Assembly (NCBI GenBank): GCA_010279815.1
Contig: QEOQ01000141.1
Coordinates: 496,001 to 560,000, forward strand
Reading direction: 5' to 3'
Length of the DNA stretch: 64,000 bases
DNA from: Brachionus plicatilis
Lineage: Eukaryota > Rotifera > Eurotatoria > Ploima > Brachionidae
Shown here: positions 58,801 to 64,000 of the stretch, in pieces
Numbering within the stretch: the first letter of the stretch is position 1
Layout: each line of letters begins with the position of its first letter
Position numbers and translations under genes: made by a program
Notes under the pieces: model-generated
What the model saw: only the letters and a program-made list of their open reading frames with translations
The model's database searches: none
What the model was told of the DNA's origin: nothing

Positions 58801-60969
58801 ATCTGTCAACACTCTCATCTAAATATTTTAAAATTTATTGTAGGACTTGAATATTTTAAAATTGAAAAGATAAGCAAAAAATTTGAAGCCATAAGGAATT
58901 TTTTACAAGCTTTTTTTGAGATGTGTTAGTTGAGCGATCGAACTGGTGCAATTTTTTTATCAAGCTTTTGCTCTGGCCCTTGCAATAGAGAGGAGGCTCT
59001 TAAGGTGAATTTATCAAATTAATCTGATAAATGCTGCCTTATCTTCGACTCCTATTCGGAAAAATAGCAAATGTTATTTTGACTAAAAAAGCTAATTTTC
59101 AGATTCAATTAATTTTTAGATCGGCAAGTTTTCTATTTACCAAAAAAAAATAAAAAGCAAAAATGATACTATTTTTATTAGTCTTGGGATTACTATGTAC
59201 TCATGTTTCGCTTTGGGTACATAAACCATTCAGCTTTTGGAATATTTAGGTGTTTTGAACACTACCAAAATTTGAAATTGCCTTGGCAAATCTATCTGAG
59301 CAAAAGATTTTAGGGAGTTGGCTAACCATGATTAATTTTGGGCATTTGCGAGATTAGATAGGGACTAAGAAAATTGGCTAAAAATCACGAAAATATTTTG
59401 TGATTTTAGTTGCAATATTAATATAATTGCTCCAAATTTCAAGCAAACATTAAGGTATTTCTTTAATTAAAACAAAGAATTTGGTCACAATATAAAACGG
59501 TTAACATTTAAGCCAAGTTGTTAATTAAATTGCAGCTTAGATTCAATATATTAGGCTTGTGTTTAACTTAATTTGAAAAGAAATTAATTTACTTTGATTC
59601 GAGTACAAAAAGCCTAAACTATTGGCTTTTTGATTAAGTTGAAAAAATTTCTAAAACTAAATTTTTATAAATAAGATTAGTCTTATGAATGGGACTGGAT
59701 CGGCTTTTTTTGATGCATTTTTTTGTCATTCGTAGCTCTATTTATCTGCCATTTTGCAATTATTTCTATTCAATTCTTTTATCTAGGAAATGAAATGAAA
59801 TTTTCAAAAAAATATTTATAAAAGCTTTTTGTGCTTGTCGAATACTACAAGCACTTCAAAATTTATTTTTAGATAAAAAAATTTATTTAATCTCAGCTTG
59901 TAACATGGAGTAGTTTTAGAATGTTATCTCTAGTTACCAGTTTGAGGTTAATATAAATTTTTTTTCATATTCAACTTTTTACACACAGCAAAAAGCGAGA
60001 TACATTGAGTATTACATCAGGTATTGAATGGTTTTTCAATTTTCAGTATCTATGTAAATACTCACTCTACCTGCTTTTAGACATTTCATCTAAAAAAAAA
60101 TGTAAGTATTTACTTAATTTACTAAACGATAATTTACATTTGCTCTTTTTTACAAGAGAAAATATTTAACTATCAAATACAGATGCCTGAATAAAAAACT
60201 AACCTTGTTGTTTATTCAATTTACTAATGTTGATTTCTTTTTATTAAATATCCTGGAGAAGATTACATTTAATAAACTTAGCAATCTGATTAACAACGTA
60301 ATTTTACGTTATTTTACGAAATATTACATGAGTTTTTCACAAATAAATTTTTTTTAATGATCACTAATGATGTTAAATAATGTTATATTATGTAAAATTA
60401 TTTAAATTTGTTATTTTTTTAAGTTTATCTACTGGAATAAATAAAAAATATATTAATACTTGAAAAAAGCACTACAAAGGATAGATAAAAAAATAGTAAT
60501 TTCGGTAATGAAAAAATTCAAATTTTTTTAAACTTTGTTTAAATTTAAATCACTATTAAGCTATTTAAGTTGGATTTAAATTTTATTAGACATCAAATTT
60601 TGATAATTCAAAAATGTTTAATAAAATATAAATTAAGTAAGTTTTTTTTCTGATAGAGGGTTTTGTTCTGGTTCCATATTTAGTCTCTTTGCTAAGTTAT
60701 TTTTTAGATTTGGCAAAAAAAAACCATTGGGAATAAATTAAGAAATGTTGTAAAATAATTTATTCAATTAATAGTAAAATGTTTCATCATTTTTTTTTAA
60801 TTTACTATTTTTTTTTAAAGCTTATTAACGGATGTAATTTTTTTAATTCGTAAAAAAAAAAGTTTTTTTCTTAACAAAAGTATTACTCGGTTTTTTTATT
60901 AGTATGTTATATCAAAGAAAATTAGAAATTTTTTTACTTTATAGAAAATCTGTTCCTGGATTTTTATAT

Positions 60970-61014
60970 AGAGGATTTGGTTATGGGGGATCGTTATAAC
61001 GAGGATCGACTGCA
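60970..61014. mobile_element. Possible DNA-transposon end remnant
   Basis: A G+C-richer patch reading GGGGGATCGTTATAACGAGG ATCGACTGCA. The CAGTCGATCCTCGTTATAACG form on the minus strand resembles ends of Tigger/pogo-like elements. No partner end was found nearby, so this is a weak call. Confidence 0.3.
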
Positions 61015-62212
61015 AATGGAAAATAACTGGACAATTGAAGAGTATTTTTTATAATATTAAAAATATTTTAAGAATCAAAAATATTGATTCTCATTTAAAA
61101 TATTTGAGTTATTTTTATAAAAATTCTTAATAGACAATTGCTTTTTTTTTATTTGGTTTCCGGAATAAATCATTTAATTGTTTATTTTAAATTTTTTTAT
61201 ATAAATAAATGATCTAAAATAATAAAAAACCCTTAAATAATTCAGTAATATCAAAAAATGATGGTTATCTGCTCATTGGAAAATTAAAAAATTAAGAATT
61301 ATTTGTAAGTATTACTTGAAAAACTAACTTTCGAAAAAGATTCACTCTAAAAGCCAAAGCTAAAAATGTGTAATCAAAATAAAAATTAAGACTTTTTTTA
61401 ACCTGGACCTTAATAATTTGAACTTCTAGGCTAATTATATATGAAGATAATAATAATTCTTGGTTGATATACCTAATAAAAAGGTGAAGCTTTCTTCTCA
61501 GCCAAATTTCGTAAGAATTCTAAAAGAAGCTTTAAGGATCGTTCTAAAATTATGCTAAGGGTTTAAGGAACCTCTAAATAAAATTTTAATTTTCAAAGAA
61601 TACTAAGTAAATTCAACTTTAATTTCTTAAATTTTTTTTCACAAATATTAAATGAAAACTCAAAAATAAATTAAACTTATTCTTCATAGCTAAATCAAAT
61701 AGAAAGTTAATTTTTTAAATTTTTATTTAATTTTCTTTTAGCTGATCTATCGAAAACCTTGGACCAAGTATATATTTTTAACTCCATATCCTTCAAATTA
61801 AATGTTATATAATTAATTAGATGAAAACAATCGAATTCTAAATAATTAATTATTTTTTTGTTTTTTTTAAATATTTTTTACATAATTAATTAGTGTTTTT
61901 TTAAAGATTTTATTCAATAATATCAAATAAAAGTTTTATTCATATTATTCTAAAGCTGCATAATGGGTACAATTTTGTCAATTTTTCAATAATTTAAATT
62001 GGTATTTAAAATAAAAACAGAATTTTTTGGCACTTGTTTAAGATCAACTAAATTACTTTTGAATGGTATTTGACTAGATTCATCCATGGATAGACAATGA
62101 GATTTAACTATTAAAAAAACGTTTTACATTTTGTACTTTCTGTACTTTTTGTAGTTTATCGGTATTTTTATGATTATTTTTTAAACAGGATTTACAAATA
62201 CAAATATAAAAT

Positions 62213-62315
62213 GATGCTCTGCAAAAACTCTGCAAAGTTGCAGTAAAATGCACGTCATTAAAAAGTATTTAATTCAACTACGAAATTTAATTTTAGAGTT
62301 TTTGCAGAGACTCAT
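62213..62315. repeat. Short inverted-repeat element, 103 bp
   Basis: The left end GATGCTCTGCAAAAACTCT pairs with the right end AGAGTTTTTGCAGAGACTCATC. The left arm repeats CTCTGCAAA. The loop is about 60 bp. Probably a small MITE. Confidence 0.75.
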
Positions 62316-62701
62316 CCTTATTAATAATATCAAGCACCCAATAAAGCTTCAATCTTCGCTTATAAGATAACATTAATATTCTCAAATACAACCTGTTTAA
62401 TTTTTGGCTGATAAATGTAACTTTTTGATACCAAAATGATTAGCTCTTTTCCTGGAGTATAATGTCCGATCAAATTGCAACATTGCAAGCGACTAAAGTA
62501 GAAAACAAAACACAAAAACTTTATCGACTCAAAATTTTGTGTTACTTTAATCTACAAGTGAATTCTATAAATAATATGATTTAAAAAATATTATCATTTA
62601 CCAAAAATGTATTCAACATAAGCACTCAATATTAAACTAAGAAACAGCTAAATCGTTTGAAATTAGATTTTCAAACACAAGAAAGTTAGACAACAAAATT
62701 A

Positions 62702-63365
62702 CCGTAAAACCTGACATACTAGCACAGGGCTAAAAATTAGTATTAGCCTATAAGGACCCACTCTTCAACGATATAAGCCCACCCCCTATACCTTATACTT
62801 AATTTATTATAAATTAAATATAAGCTCATGAGGTATTAAAAAAAGAATTAAATACAAGCCCATGTGATTCATTTATTCTTGAAAATTCTTTCGATCAAGC
62901 TGGCGTAACTTCAAATGTAGTCGAAATGTTCCATCTTACTTAATATTAAATAAAAAAATCATTGACGATGTAGTCGACGATAATGCTCGAGACGTTGACG
63001 GGTTTCACGAGGGCGAAGAATTGACCATTAACGACAATTTAGATGAAGTGGATACCGAAACCGATGATGATGATGAAAATGATTAATTTTTTTCTTTCAT
63101 TTTCTTTTTTTTCTTTTTAAAAACTCTTATGGAACATTATTTTAATTATTTCAACATTATTTCATTTAAAATTTAACTAAATTTCAATTTTCCATTAAGT
63201 AATTAATAAATGTGTACATAAGCCCATGGTCAGACTAATTTAAATAACTTATAAGCTCTGGGCTTCTACTTGAATTAAAATGAGATATTTATAAGGTTAA
63301 TATTTTTTTGCCCCCCCCCCAAATTATTTATATAAGCCCAAGGGCTAGTATGTCAGGTTTTACGG
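62702..63365. mobile_element. TA-flanked Tc1/mariner/pogo-type transposon remnant
   Basis: Terminal inverted repeats begin CCGTAAAACCTGACATACTA on both ends, continue GC, and are flanked by TA dinucleotides (62700-62701, 63366-63367). The interior has several ATAAGCCCA/ATAAGCTC motifs near both ends. A plus-strand open tail at about 62940-63086 ends in an acidic run (ETDDDDEND and stop), and an adjacent frame reads SFDQAGVTSNVVE, resembling the C-terminal end of Tigger/pogo transposases. Most of a transposase is missing, so it is non-autonomous. Confidence 0.75.
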
Positions 63366-63769
63366 TAATTATAACTTTAGAATGAATTTTTTTTCATTTA
63401 AATTTATAAAATTTGATTTTAAGAATTCTAAGTACAAGAATTTCAAATAAAATCGACACACAATACTATCAGCAAATTAAATTTTCATTTATTTTTTAAA
63501 TTTTTTCAAATAAAATAAATAAAAATTATTCTCTTTGATTTATTACAATAATTTTTTTTAAATATTTGCGAAAAAAAAATAGCTTTAAAATTGGACAATT
63601 AAGTGTTCTTTTAAAAAATTTTTAATTCATGTCGATAAAAAAAGAACATTTAAAGAACATAAATTTACTTTATTAGAATTATTCTGTTAACCTTCCATTT
63701 TAAGGATAATATTAAATTTTTTTTTTTTTTTTAATCTATTCTAATTGGAAATCGGATGCCTGTAAAAAC

Positions 63770-64000
63770 AGCACCCATCAAAAAAGCGAAAAAAAAGCAC
63801 CCTGTGTAAATCGCATTAAATATTATAAAATACCTTTTTTTTTTTGATATATTTATTTCTAACAACCTCAATTTTAATAAACATCAATTTTTATATTAAA
63901 AAAATATTGTTATTATATAAAATTTTCAAGTTTAAAAATAATTTGTACATAACACTTTAAAACACCCTGAAACACCCCATTAAGTTTATAAAACACCCTG
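63770..64000. repeat. ACACCCTG-type repeats at window edge
   Basis: AGCACCCATC, AGCACCCTGTG, AACACCCTGAAACACCCC and AAAACACCCTG occur within 230 bp and the last runs off the window. It may be the start of another element. Confidence 0.45.

Larger units (their letters stand above)
55862..64000. other. 8-kb gene-free region
   Basis: No supported gene. It holds GA- and GT-rich microsatellites at about 58430-58442 and 58609-58632, a CGTTATAACG-centred patch at 60980-61010, hairpin 62213-62315, the TA-flanked transposon at 62702-63365 with a poly-C run, and ACACCCTG repeats at the right edge. Confidence 0.5.

Overview
The window is a strongly A+T-rich stretch of an animal nuclear genome. Ten or eleven multi-exon, metazoan-type protein genes are separated by 1-8 kb of very AT-rich DNA. 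Introns are mostly short (about 45-200 bp) with plain GT...AG borders, and a few reach 1.2-2.8 kb. Base composition, short introns and gene content (phenylalanine hydroxylase, mitochondrial creatine kinase-like, HPS1, NDC1, a Spec3/Stum protein) suggest a small AT-rich invertebrate. A monogonont rotifer would fit, but that is an inference only. All gene models were built by hand from splice signals and phase; several apparent long ORFs open on TTG, so starts were moved to real ATGs.

Layout. 1-3.3 kb: repeats and MITE-like elements. 3.3-3.8 kb (-): secreted DUF2237 protein. 4.4-5.4 kb: broken LINE pieces. 5.8-7.6 kb (-): phenylalanine-4-hydroxylase, 9 exons. 10.3-15.4 kb (-): WDTC1/DCAF9, with a foldback element and a duplicated repeat in its introns. 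15.8-17.3 kb (+): AADAC-like hydrolase, divergent from WDTC1. 20.8-22.1 kb (+): mitochondrial creatine kinase homologue whose active-site residues are largely replaced. 26.2-28.1 kb (+): glutamate-cysteine ligase catalytic subunit. 29.8-32.3 kb (+): intronless HPS1 homologue. 33.0-35.4 kb (+): nucleoporin NDC1, 12 exons. 36.2-36.4 kb: minisatellite. 38.1-39.2 kb (+): stand-alone methylene-THF dehydrogenase/cyclohydrolase. 40.2-48.4 kb (-): LRRFIP-like coiled-coil gene with two candidate terminal exons. 51-52.6 kb (-): unrecognised candidate exons. 55.3-55.9 kb (+): Spec3/Stum-like membrane protein. 56-64 kb: no gene seen, but a TA-flanked DNA transposon remnant and small hairpin elements.

The genes are ordinary cellular functions (amino-acid, folate and glutathione metabolism, lipid ester hydrolysis, ubiquitin ligase receptor, lysosome-related organelle GEF, nuclear pore, cytoskeletal coiled coil) and do not form a shared pathway or operon. 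The most unusual item is the creatine kinase homologue, which keeps the fold signatures and mitochondrial leader but lacks the reactive cysteine, the catalytic glutamates and the nucleotide-loop residues.
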